From the NCBI RefSeq assembly GCF_014698015.1, contig NZ_JACXBS010000006.1, positions 1 through 64,000 of the forward strand: a DNA stretch of 64,000 nt. Reading direction: 5' to 3'. Position numbers and translations under genes: made by a program. Below, piece by piece: positions 27,284 to 34,792 of this stretch. Source of the stretch: Kocuria sp. cx-455. GTDB taxonomy: Bacteria > Actinomycetota > Actinomycetes > Actinomycetales > Micrococcaceae. Positions within the stretch are counted from its first letter, which is position 1; every line of letters begins with the position of its first letter. A model generated the notes under the pieces. It was not told the origin of the DNA, did not search any database, and saw only the letters and a list, made by a program, of their open reading frames with translations.

Positions 27284-29527
27284 ATGACTACCAAGCAGTT
27301 CAACGAGGACGTGCGCGCAGCCATCGCAGCGTCGAGATATGCCCCTGACATGTCGATTGCACGCGAGGCCGGCGAGGTGATCAATCACATGCTCGGAGAC
27401 GGCAGATCGGTGATCGACCCGGCTACAACTATCTGGACGGCTGAGGCTGCTGAGGAGCTTCGCGCCAGGATCGGGGATAACCCGATCGTCGGGACGGACC
27501 AGGGACAGTGGGACAAACTCGACCTGCAGCTCCGAGATGCCCCGAAAGAGGTGGTGCTCCTTGCCGCCGAGCTCATCTTCTTGCGCGGTCATCCTCTCCG
27601 GTCGGCTTTACCAGAGACTCGCCGGGCACACATCGAGAGAGTCCTATCCCATCTCGACGCGCCGGCAACCATCCCGGAGGCGATGTCGTCCTGGCTCGCC
27701 CGTCCTGCGGGGACCGCTGGACTCGATCCGGGGTCCTGGTACAACGGGGCACTGTGGCGACACGTCATCTGGGCTTCGACCTTTGTGCGCCATTGGAACG
27801 GCCTGTCCGAGGCTGAGCGCGAGGCAGCGCGGGTAGACCCATGGGAGTTGCAGCACGTCATGCTCGCCTCTGACAAAGACCGTCCCGACATGCGCAACGT
27901 ATTGCAGTTCCTCGCTCGACCGGACGTGTTCGAACCCATTTCGTCGAAGGAGATGAAAACGAGTATTCGCGATGGCCTTGCCGATCGAATTGGCGGGTCA
28001 ACGGGTAAGACCCCGGCATCGGTGGACCGCGATTTGCTGGCGATTCGCGCCGCGCTGACTCGCGAGATCGAGGGACCCTTCCATTTCTGGTCACCGGGTG
28101 TGCGAGAGCTGTGGGATTCATCTCCGACCGAGACCGCCTCGTCGCCTGATGAGATTGCCGAGCTCAGCGAGCCTCGTCCGCGCCACTACTGGCTGTACTC
28201 TCCCGGGGCGCAGGCGTCGGAATGGGAGGAATTTGCAGCAAACGGCATCTTGGCAATCGGCTGGGATCAACTCAACGACCTCGCGACGTATCCGAACCGG
28301 GAGGCGATACGTCAGGCGCTCGATGCCGGGAAAACCGGCGGGTCGATGAGAAACGCTGTTCTCGCGGTGTGGCAGTTTCAGAACGAGATTGCCGTGGGCG
28401 ACATCGTCTACGCGAAACGTGGGAGACGGGAGATCGTCGGGCGCGGCGTAGTCACCTCCGAGGCTCGGTTCGAGCCGGCCCGTGCCTCGTTTCGACACGT
28501 CCGTTCGGTGACGTGGACCCATATAGGGTCTTGGGAGCACCCCGGGGACGCCGCAACGAAGACGCTCACTGACATCACGACGGACCACGACTACGTGGAG
28601 AAACTCGAGGCTCTCGTCACGGATGAGGTGGAGGCGGAGGAGCCCGCCATATCTACGCCGCTTCCGGGCTATGATAAGGCGGCATTCCTAAGTGAGGTCT
28701 ACCTGTCTGAGGAGCGATACGAGCGCCTTCGCGCCTTGCTGACGCGCAAGAAGAACGTGATCCTCGCCGGACCGCCAGGCGTTGGGAAGACGTTCGCGGC
28801 CAAGCGCCTGGCGTATTCGATCATGGGTGCGAAGAACCCGGACCGGGTACAGATGGTCCAGTTTCATCAAAGCTACTCATATGAGGACTTCATGATGGGA
28901 TACCGACCTACTGAAACCGGCGGTTTCACGCTTACTGAAGGGCCGTTCTATCGATTCTGCGACGCTGCCCGCGCCGACGACGCTGACCGGCCCTATTTCT
29001 TCATCGTTGACGAGATCAATCGCGGCAACATCTCCAAGATCTTCGGCGAGCTGCTCATGCTCATCGAAGCCGACAAGCGCGGGCACGAACTGCGCCTCCT
29101 ATACAAGAACGAGACGTTCTCCGTTCCCCCGAACGTACACATCATCGGCATGATGAACACTGCAGACCGTAGTCTTGCCGTCTTGGACTACGCGCTGCGC
29201 CGCCGCTTTGGATTCTTCGAAATGGGCCCTGGCTTTGACTCGGCAGGGTTCACACGCTGGCAGCAAGATACTGATAGCCCCACACTTGACCGCCTCGTTG
29301 AGACCGTTGTTGACCTCAACGCCGCGATCGCAGACGACCCGGCGCTCGGCCAGGGGTTCGTCATCGGACACAGCTTCCTGTCCCAACCCACAGACAGCGA
29401 CAGCGACGACGCGTGGCTGTACTCGGTCGTCGAGGATGAACTCATTCCCCTCCTCGACGAATACTGGTTCGATGAGCCGATCAGGGCTCAGGAGTGGGCG
29501 GGTAAGCTCCGGGCTGCTGTCGGATGA
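27284..29527 (+). CDS. mcrB: McrB-type AAA+ GTPase with EVE-like reader domain
   Basis: A 747-residue restriction ATPase/GTPase. Residues 1-~290 are not recognised. Residues ~299-440 (HYWLYSPGAQASEWEEF, GILAIGWDQL) resemble the EVE/PUA-like domains that read modified bases. The McrB AAA+ module follows: Walker A AGPPGVGKT near 495, FHQSYSYEDFMMGYRP, Walker B FFIVDEINRGN near 571, and the McrB signature MNTADRSLAVLDYALRRRF near 624. The ATG giving MTTKQF is used; the frame is open 195 bp upstream into the hairpin and DUF4913 region. With McrC it should cleave DNA carrying modified cytosine or another modification. Intact, unlike the genes around it. Confidence 0.88.
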   Translation: MTTKQFNEDVRAAIAASRYAPDMSIAREAGEVINHMLGDGRSVIDPATTIWTAEAAEELRARIGDNPIVGTDQGQWDKLDLQLRDAPKEVVLLAAELIFLRGHPLRSALPETRRAHIERVLSHLDAPATIPEAMSSWLARPAGTAGLDPGSWYNGALWRHVIWASTFVRHWNGLSEAEREAARVDPWELQHVMLASDKDRPDMRNVLQFLARPDVFEPISSKEMKTSIRDGLADRIGGSTGKTPASVDRDLLAIRAALTREIEGPFHFWSPGVRELWDSSPTETASSPDEIAELSEPRPRHYWLYSPGAQASEWEEFAANGILAIGWDQLNDLATYPNREAIRQALDAGKTGGSMRNAVLAVWQFQNEIAVGDIVYAKRGRREIVGRGVVTSEARFEPARASFRHVRSVTWTHIGSWEHPGDAATKTLTDITTDHDYVEKLEALVTDEVEAEEPAISTPLPGYDKAAFLSEVYLSEERYERLRALLTRKKNVILAGPPGVGKTFAAKRLAYSIMGAKNPDRVQMVQFHQSYSYEDFMMGYRPTETGGFTLTEGPFYRFCDAARADDADRPYFFIVDEINRGNISKIFGELLMLIEADKRGHELRLLYKNETFSVPPNVHIIGMMNTADRSLAVLDYALRRRFGFFEMGPGFDSAGFTRWQQDTDSPTLDRLVETVVDLNAAIADDPALGQGFVIGHSFLSQPTDSDSDDAWLYSVVEDELIPLLDEYWFDEPIRAQEWAGKLRAAVG

Positions 29528-30576
29528 TAGACCGGTCAATCGGTATCCGCAATGTGTACGTCATGTTGGCGTACGCGTTCCGGGCGATGCATAGCGAAGG
29601 CAGGGACCGAATCGCGGCTGAGCAATTCGATCACCTCCACGATTTGTTGGCGGAGATCCTGGTGCGTGGTGTTGGCACCCAGGTGAAGCGCGGCCTTCAC
29701 CGTGACTACCTATCGCGCGGCGATGAGCTCGCTACCGTCCGGGGCCGCATTAACATCAGTCGCACCGTCGCCACCCGCTCTATGACCCGGGGGCGGCTGG
29801 TATGCGAGTTCGACGAGTACGAGCCGGACACGCCTCACAATCGGGCGCTGAAGTCAGTCATCGTTCTCCTCATCCGCCATGGCGAACTCTCCACATCGCG
29901 GAAGAGTGCATTGCGGCGCCTCCTCCCCTATCTCGATGCCGTGACGTTGGTTCCCCCGACATCAATTCGCTGGAGCGCACTCACCTATCACCGCGCCAAC
30001 GCCACCTACCGGTTACTCCTTGGGGTCTGTGAACTGATCGTCCGCGGACTTCTGCCCACCGAGAACTCCGAAACCACCAAGCTCACTGCCTGGATCTCGG
30101 ACGATGCCATGAGCGCTTTATACGAGCGGTTCTTGCGCGGGTACTACTCCGTCCACTACCCGGAGCTCTCGCTAGGCGCGGCATCCGTCGCTTGGGATTA
30201 CGAAGACGCAAGCGCTCTTGGAGCCGAACAGCTCCCGGCGATGCGCACCGACGTCACGCTGCGGCGTGGGAAGCGAAAGCTCATCATCGACGCGAAGTAC
30301 TACGGGCAATCGATGCAGGTCGGTATGTGGGGCAAGGCAACCGTCCACTCGGCCAATCTCTACCAGGTGCTGACGTACACGAAGAACGCCGACGTCAATC
30401 GTGATGGGTCCGTCAGCGGCATGTTGCTCTACGCACGTACTGAGGCTCCTCAGCAGCCTGACCTCGACGTCGTCGTTCAGGGGAATCGCATCGGCGCTCG
30501 AACCATCGACCTTAACCAGTCGTGGGAGCACCTTCGTGCACAACTCGACGACGTAGCCACATGGCTTGACCCCTGA
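29524..30576 (+). CDS. mcrC: McrC-type restriction nuclease subunit
   Basis: A 350-residue protein of the McrC family. N-terminal segment IRNVYVMLAYAFRA and VRGRINISRTVATR, EYEPDTPHNRALK, and near the C-terminus a PD-(D/E)xK nuclease site: aspartate in MRTDVTLRR and DAKYYG (LIIDAKYYG). The ATG overlaps the mcrB stop (ATGA), so expression is coupled. It is the endonuclease partner for the McrB motor. No DNA methyltransferase lies nearby, as expected for a type IV modification-dependent system. Confidence 0.9.
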   Translation: MIDRSIGIRNVYVMLAYAFRAMHSEGRDRIAAEQFDHLHDLLAEILVRGVGTQVKRGLHRDYLSRGDELATVRGRINISRTVATRSMTRGRLVCEFDEYEPDTPHNRALKSVIVLLIRHGELSTSRKSALRRLLPYLDAVTLVPPTSIRWSALTYHRANATYRLLLGVCELIVRGLLPTENSETTKLTAWISDDAMSALYERFLRGYYSVHYPELSLGAASVAWDYEDASALGAEQLPAMRTDVTLRRGKRKLIIDAKYYGQSMQVGMWGKATVHSANLYQVLTYTKNADVNRDGSVSGMLLYARTEAPQQPDLDVVVQGNRIGARTIDLNQSWEHLRAQLDDVATWLDP

Positions 30577-30727
30577 GGTATCGTCGTGCTTGCTGTTTGC
30601 ACAGATGGCAGGAATTCAGGCGCCCCCTTTATCTGCTGCCCGGAAACCTTCAGTCCAGCCTCAGGCCCCTCTCCCGTCCCCCTGCGCCCCCGGTGTTCTT
30701 CCGCGCCTTGGGGTCGCGTTGCGTGGA
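30577..30727. other. non-coding part of the island
   Basis: About 150 bases after mcrC with no supported gene. Short ORFs here overlap each other in several frames and show no recognisable sequence. Confidence 0.4.
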
Positions 30728-30964
30728 TCACACGGCGTCGATCGGAGGGGGTGTGCCCTGATCCCGCTCCTCCGCCAGGCGTGCGCGCACGCCATCACGG
30801 CCTCCCTCGGTCCCACCGAGGGCGTCCATGAGTCGACTGGCCGAGCTGGCCCGCCGGTTCCCGGAGTCCCACAGTTCCTCAGCCTCAGCATTGCGGGCAG
30901 CTTTGGAGCGGTTGCCCTTGGCGTTCGGTCGCGGGAGTCGAAGACCGAGTGTGTGTGGCTTCGC
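30728..30964 (-). pseudogene. truncated C-terminal tail of a probable mobilisation (relaxase-like) protein
   Basis: On the minus strand a frame bounded by stop codons encodes 78 residues with a coding-like character: KGNRSKAARNAEAEELW, DSGNRRASSASRLMDALGG, GVRARLAEERDQGTPP. The AEAEELWDSxxRR pattern recalls tails of actinobacterial mobilisation relaxases, but the fragment is short and the identification is tentative. There is no start codon with a ribosome site. Its upstream end stops about 45 bp short of the right-hand 88-bp repeat. Confidence 0.35.
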
Positions 30965-31010
30965 CTATGAATGAATGTCGGCGGTTTGGTGCTTGTTTGC
31001 CGGCCTGGGA

Positions 31011-31098
31011 GTGCTTTGTGCTGGTGTTACACGGAGAGTTCGGTGCCGAGCGCCGCCCGGATGGGTGAGCTGAGAAAAACCTTAAGATTTCTTTTCAC
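31011..31098. repeat. 88-bp direct repeat, right copy
   Basis: Perfect copy of 26209-26296, offset 4802 bp. It carries a second minus-strand SigK-like promoter (-35 CCATCC 31064-31059, -10 CCGAAC 31043-31038) that now points leftward into the island, antisense to mcrC. It marks the right boundary of the island next to the sigK promoter. Confidence 0.97.
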
Positions 31099-31120
31099 AG
31101 TGCAACCGCGCCCAATGGAG

Positions 31121-31147
31121 CCATCCACCCGGGGTTCGGCTACGAAC
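31121..31147 (+). promoter_or_regulatory. SigK-type promoter upstream of the sigma factor gene
   Basis: -35 CCATCC (31121-31126), a 15-base spacer, and -10 ACGAAC (31142-31147), differing from the CHRD promoter by one base. It reads towards the sigma factor gene 217 bp downstream and implies autoregulation. The long leader 31148-31364 holds no supported gene. Confidence 0.65.
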
Positions 31148-31364
31148 TCCCCGTGTGAACCCTTTCCTCCGGCCCTCTTCGCCCCGCCACGGTCCAGCCC
31201 TGCCCGGACGCATCTGGCCAGGAAACCGCCCGGTCACGGCGCACTCCGGGGGCATGTGCCGGTGGTGCCACGATGTCCGGGGCGTGTGGCAGTATTCACA
31301 CTGGAACAACATCGACCGCCCCCGTGAGAAGTACTCGTGTCGAAGGGATGACCTGTGGGAAAGC

Positions 31365-32030
31365 ATGTTTGAGCCCGGCCCAGGCCGGAGAACCCCCCGT
31401 GATCCTTTTCCCGGCTCCCCGGACGAGCCAGCCCCCCAACAGCACACAGCCTCACGGCCGCACGTACAATCCGATGAGGGCAGGGGAGAAGACCTTACGC
31501 AACTGCTGCTGCGCAGCGCTCGCGGAGACGAAGCCGCCTTCGCCGCACTCTATGACGCCACCGCGTCCAGGGTTTACGGACTCACGAGACGGCTGACGCG
31601 GTCACCGGAGCTTGCCGCGGAGGTTGTCCAAGAGGTCTACCTAATGGCCTGGCAGCAAGCCACCCGCTTCGATCCGAGCCGCGGCTCCGTGGCCGCCTGG
31701 CTGTCCACTCTGGCCCACCGCCGCGCCGTGGATCGGATCCGGCAAGTGGTGCAGGAACGGGGCAGAGAACAAGTTTATGAGAGTCGGAGGGTGGGGGCAC
31801 CGATGGATGCGACCTGGCAGGAGGTCGAACAGGACATGGACACGCGTGACGTTCGGACGGGCCTGGGAGCCCTGACACCGCTGCAGCGCGAGGCTGTCAC
31901 CATGGCGTATTACAACGGATGCACGTACCAGGAGGTGGCCCAACGGCTGGACATCCCGTTGGGCACGGCCAAGGCCAGGATCAGAGACGGCTTGAAGAGG
32001 CTCGGTGCAGCGCTAGGGGCGCAACAATGA
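31365..32030 (+). CDS. sigK: SigK-like ECF RNA polymerase sigma factor
   Basis: A 221-residue group IV sigma factor. After a ~48-residue Pro-rich N-terminus, region 2 covers ~50-120 (FAALYDATASRVYGL, VVQEVYLMAWQQATRFDPSRGSVAAW, THE-like LAHRRAVDRIR), and region 4 covers ~155-215 (LTPLQREAVTMAYYNGCTYQEVAQRLDIPLGTAKARI). FDPSRGS and AHRRAVDR are typical of the SigK group. The start MFEPGPG is chosen for length and a weak GGGAAAG; the open frame extends further upstream without homology. Its stop overlaps the anti-sigma start (ATGA). Only one cysteine is present, so the paired-cysteine redox switch described for mycobacterial SigK is absent. Confidence 0.85.
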   Translation: MFEPGPGRRTPRDPFPGSPDEPAPQQHTASRPHVQSDEGRGEDLTQLLLRSARGDEAAFAALYDATASRVYGLTRRLTRSPELAAEVVQEVYLMAWQQATRFDPSRGSVAAWLSTLAHRRAVDRIRQVVQERGREQVYESRRVGAPMDATWQEVEQDMDTRDVRTGLGALTPLQREAVTMAYYNGCTYQEVAQRLDIPLGTAKARIRDGLKRLGAALGAQQ

Positions 32031-32881
32031 GCCACGACATCCCAGAGCCCGGTCTCGCCCCCGACGATCTTCATGACTTGGCCTCCTTGTACGCCGTGGA
32101 CGCCTTGGACCCCGCCGAACGGGCGGCATTCGAGTCTCATCTGGCCGACTGCCCACCGTGCCGGGCGGAGGTTGCCCGCTATGCCGAAACCACGGCCCAG
32201 CTGGCGGCCGCGGTGGCGCAGGAGCCTCCGCCCGCGCTTCGCACGAGTGTCCTGGATGCCATTCACGGCACCCTCCCCCTACCGGCGCGCCCCGACACCG
32301 CCACGGCCACGCCCGCGGCCCAGCCTGCCGCCGGGAATCCCGAGCGGCAACTCGCCAAGGGTCCACGGGAAGACCGCGCCCGCTCCGACAGGGGCTCGCA
32401 CGTGTCATTGGACGCGCTACGACGTCGTTATCGTCGCGTGCTCGTCGCCGCCGTGTCCACCGCTCTCGTGCCCGGGGTGCTCGCGGGCGGGTGGGGCCTG
32501 GGGGTGCAGGCGGAGCAGCGGCACCAGGAACAACTCGTGGCTCAGGAGCAGGACCGGGAGAACGGGCTGCTGGCCGCCTCGGACGTCACCACGCGAAGCA
32601 TGGATGTGGGGGGCCGGGCGGGCACCCTGTTTGTGTCCCGGGAGCAAAACACCGCACTGTTCGTCTCCGACGAGCTGCCCGATCCCGGGGACAACAGCGA
32701 GTACCAATTGTGGTTGATGGACGGCGATACGCCGGTTCCTGACGCGCACTTCACCGGTGGTCAACTTCGCACTTGGCTGACCGGGGATGTGGCCGACGCC
32801 GATGCCGTGGCCATGACCATTGAACCCGCCGGCGGTTCCACCACTCCCACCCTGCCGCTGGTGGCCAGCACCGAAATCTGA
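32027..32881 (+). CDS. rskA: RskA-like membrane anti-sigma factor with zinc-finger motif
   Basis: A 284-residue protein. The N-terminal ~75 residues are an anti-sigma domain (LHDLASLYAVDALDPAERAAF) with HLADCPPC, an HxxxCxxC zinc-binding motif that may sense oxidants. An Ala/Pro-rich linker, one transmembrane helix (VLVAAVSTALVPGVLAGGW, ~146-164) and a C-terminal extracellular RskA domain (ENTALFVSDELP-like region, YQLWLMDGDTPVP) follow. It should hold SigK at the membrane until a signal triggers proteolysis, as known for RskA (established for mycobacteria, inferred here). Coupled to sigK by a 4-bp overlap. Confidence 0.87.
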   Translation: MSHDIPEPGLAPDDLHDLASLYAVDALDPAERAAFESHLADCPPCRAEVARYAETTAQLAAAVAQEPPPALRTSVLDAIHGTLPLPARPDTATATPAAQPAAGNPERQLAKGPREDRARSDRGSHVSLDALRRRYRRVLVAAVSTALVPGVLAGGWGLGVQAEQRHQEQLVAQEQDRENGLLAASDVTTRSMDVGGRAGTLFVSREQNTALFVSDELPDPGDNSEYQLWLMDGDTPVPDAHFTGGQLRTWLTGDVADADAVAMTIEPAGGSTTPTLPLVASTEI

Positions 32882-32890
32882 TGCCGTAAC

Positions 32891-32917
32891 CCATCCGGCG
32901 CGGCGCGGGCTCCGAAC
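32891..32917 (+). promoter_or_regulatory. SigK-type promoter of the tandem ferritin-fold genes
   Basis: -35 CCATCC (32891-32896), exactly 15 bases, -10 CCGAAC (32912-32917), starting 10 bp after the rskA stop and 97 bp before the next gene. Together with the sites at 26236-26262 and 31121-31147 it defines a small regulon with strictly constant spacing. Confidence 0.7.
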
Positions 32918-33013
32918 ACATGGTGAAACACCAGCGACGACCACCGCACCGCTCGGCACCCCCGCCTCTCGGAGGCATCGTCGAGTGCGGCGCGGGAATC
33001 AGGGAGAGACACC

Positions 33014-33808
33014 ATGGCATTCGATATTGATCGGTACACCCAAGCGGCCACGCCTGTCACCTGGGAGGACCTGGACTACGAGGTCTTCCGCGATCACCCC
33101 CTGCCGCCCGATACTCTGCGCACTTTGCGTTACATGTGCGAGATCGAGTTCCACACCGTGTGCTACCTGCGCGACATGCTGGTCAGTCCCTCACGCAAGG
33201 ATCCGGAGGTGGGCACGTTCATGACCACCTGGAACTGGGAAGAGATCTGGCACGGGGAAGCCCTGGCCCACGTACTGGGCCTGCATGGAATCACCGTGAC
33301 CTATGACGTGCTCAAGGCCAAGCGGATGAAACTCGGGTGGCGGGATCGACTCAGCCCGGTCAAGCAGTCACTGCTGTCCAACATTGTGGGCATTGATTTC
33401 GTGGCGGTGCACATGTTGTGGGGCTCCATTAACGAACGCTCCACCGCCGCGGCCTACAAGCGTCTGGCCGCGCTGGAGGACAGCCCGGTGCTCGGCGAAC
33501 TATTGCGTCGGATCGCCTCCCAGGAGGCCCAACACATTGCCTTCTACACCACTCAGGCCCGCGCCCGGTTACAGGACAACACACGCGCCCAGAAACTGGC
33601 CCGCCTGGCCCTGCGCACCGCGTGGCAGCCGGTCGGTTCCGGGGTTTCCCCCGAATCCGAGGTCGACCACGTGTTACGACACTTGTTCTCCGGCCCCGAG
33701 GGGCGCAAGGAAATCCTCGCCATAGACCGCCATGTCGCGAAACTGCCGGGCATGGCGGGGCTGAACCTGGTGGCCGAGGCCTTGGATTCCCGGGGAGTGC
33801 CCGCATGA
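33014..33808 (+). CDS. acyl-ACP-desaturase-like ferritin-fold diiron protein
   Basis: A 264-residue, mainly helical protein with a full set of diiron ligands in the order of plant-type acyl-ACP desaturases: E45 (EIEFH), E77xxH80 (EEIWHGEAL), E141 (INERST), E171xxH174 (SQEAQHIAFY). WNWEEIWHG corresponds to the desaturase motif W..EENRHG. No signal peptide or transmembrane helix, so cytosolic. GGGAGAG precedes the ATG. Expected chemistry is O2-dependent desaturation or hydroxylation of a bound acyl or other substrate; the actual substrate is unknown. A SigK-like promoter lies directly upstream, and the next gene is a same-length paralogue coupled by a 4-bp overlap. Confidence 0.75.
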   Translation: MAFDIDRYTQAATPVTWEDLDYEVFRDHPLPPDTLRTLRYMCEIEFHTVCYLRDMLVSPSRKDPEVGTFMTTWNWEEIWHGEALAHVLGLHGITVTYDVLKAKRMKLGWRDRLSPVKQSLLSNIVGIDFVAVHMLWGSINERSTAAAYKRLAALEDSPVLGELLRRIASQEAQHIAFYTTQARARLQDNTRAQKLARLALRTAWQPVGSGVSPESEVDHVLRHLFSGPEGRKEILAIDRHVAKLPGMAGLNLVAEALDSRGVPA

Positions 33809-34599
33809 GTGCTCCCGCCTTCGACGTACGCGCGTACATGCGCGACCCCTACGTCATGTACCCCGCGGATCTGGACCTGGCGGCAATGGGCTCATTGTCG
33901 GGACCGGCGCTGGAAACGCTCAGCTACCTGTGGACGATGGAGAGTCACGCATTGGACCGGATGCGCGACCTGCTGGTCACACCCACACACGCCGAATCCA
34001 GGGTGACCGCGTTTCTTTCCACCTGGGCGCACGAACAACACTGGTTGGGCGCAACCCTGCAGGCACTCCTGAGCACCAACGTCCGGCCTCTCGAAGAGCC
34101 CGGTGATACACGGCTGGGACATATCCTGCGGGTCTGGGATGACCGTTGTCGGCCCACCGTGGCCGCTATCGGCACCAATCTCCTGAAGGCGGACATCACC
34201 GGGGCGCACATGGTCACCGGGTGGTTGGACACCGCCGTGGTGGCAACGGTTTATCGGCGGCTGGGCGGCATGGAGCCCGCGCTGGGAGATCTCATGCGCA
34301 CGGTGGGTCGCCTGAAGGACCGGCACATGGCTTTCTACGCTCCCGAGGCCCACAACCGCCTGGCCGACGCCGCCTCGGCACGCCGGGTCGCCCGCGTTGC
34401 GGTGAGCCGATGGCGTTTCCCCGGCACCCGCTACGCCGGCCCGGCACCGGCTCGCGCCGCAGTTGCCGGTTTCTTCGCCAACCCCGGTGTCCGCGGTGCC
34501 GTGGCGGAACTTGACCGCACCGTGGCCACGTTCCCCGGCCTGACCGGCGCCCACCCGGTGCGAACGGCACTCGGGCATCTGACCGTCGTGACCATCTGA
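33805..34599 (+). CDS. degenerate paralogue of the diiron protein (probable non-catalytic partner)
   Basis: Also exactly 264 residues and alignable to the preceding protein throughout: YLWTMESHAL, STWAHEQHWLGATL, VATVYRRLGGME, RHMAFYAPEA. Of the six presumed iron ligands only two remain (E46, H174). The others are replaced: E77 to Q78, H80 to L81, E141 to T143, E171 to K171. It should be unable to bind a diiron centre. The ATG overlaps the upstream stop (ATGA), suggesting equimolar synthesis and a heteromeric complex in which this chain is structural or regulatory (inference). Confidence 0.7.
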   Translation: MSAPAFDVRAYMRDPYVMYPADLDLAAMGSLSGPALETLSYLWTMESHALDRMRDLLVTPTHAESRVTAFLSTWAHEQHWLGATLQALLSTNVRPLEEPGDTRLGHILRVWDDRCRPTVAAIGTNLLKADITGAHMVTGWLDTAVVATVYRRLGGMEPALGDLMRTVGRLKDRHMAFYAPEAHNRLADAASARRVARVAVSRWRFPGTRYAGPAPARAAVAGFFANPGVRGAVAELDRTVATFPGLTGAHPVRTALGHLTVVTI

Positions 34600-34603
34600 T
34601 GCC

Positions 34604-34643
34604 GCCTTACTGCACGGTAGGTCGCCCTACCCTGCAGTAAGGC
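34604..34643. repeat. palindromic hairpin repeat, copy 2
   Basis: Identical over 40 bp to 23652-23691: GCCTTACTGCA / TGCAGTAAGGC outer arms and GGTAGG / CCTACC inner arms. It begins 5 bp after the stop of the second ferritin-fold gene and probably ends that transcript. Confidence 0.85.
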
Positions 34644-34711
34644 CTCACCATATGGCCCACCCGGTGTCCGAAGGGCGTGCCATCGCCAGGACAACAGCGT
34701 GCCTATGTCCG

Positions 34712-34784
34712 TTATTGAGACCAGAACGCATGATTGTCTCAGTAAGACCTTTATTGAGATAATTGTTGTTAACAGTCTCAATAA
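34712..34784. promoter_or_regulatory. double inverted-repeat operator upstream of fic
   Basis: Four 9-bp half-sites: TTATTGAGA at 34712-34720 and 34751-34759, and TCTCA[A/G]TAA inverted at 34737-34745 and 34776-34784. Each pair spans 34 bp with a 16-bp centre, and the two units are offset by exactly 39 bp. The last half-site abuts the fic ribosome site (AAGGAG). The stretch is AT-rich unlike its surroundings. A dimeric regulator binding here would block both promoter and ribosome access; the winged-helix tail of the Fic protein itself is one candidate. Confidence 0.65.
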
Positions 34785-34792
34785 GGAGTCCC

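Larger units (their letters stand above)
26297..31010. mobile_element. McrBC defence island with conjugative-element remnants
   Basis: A 4.7-kb block lying exactly between the two 88-bp direct repeats. Contents in order: tail of a TraG/VirD4-like coupling protein with internal stops (+), frameshifted DUF4913 gene (+), intact mcrB and mcrC (+), then a truncated relaxase-like tail (-). Removing the block plus one repeat would rejoin the CHRD-sortase operon to sigK-rskA with divergent promoters. No integrase, transposase or terminal inverted repeats are visible, so the mode of entry is unknown. Confidence 0.75.

Noticed and set aside
26209-31098. Interpretation of the 88-bp repeats as attachment sites of an integrative element
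   Set aside because: No integrase, tRNA gene or excisionase is visible, and the repeat contains a promoter rather than a tRNA or core site; left as direct repeats of unknown origin.
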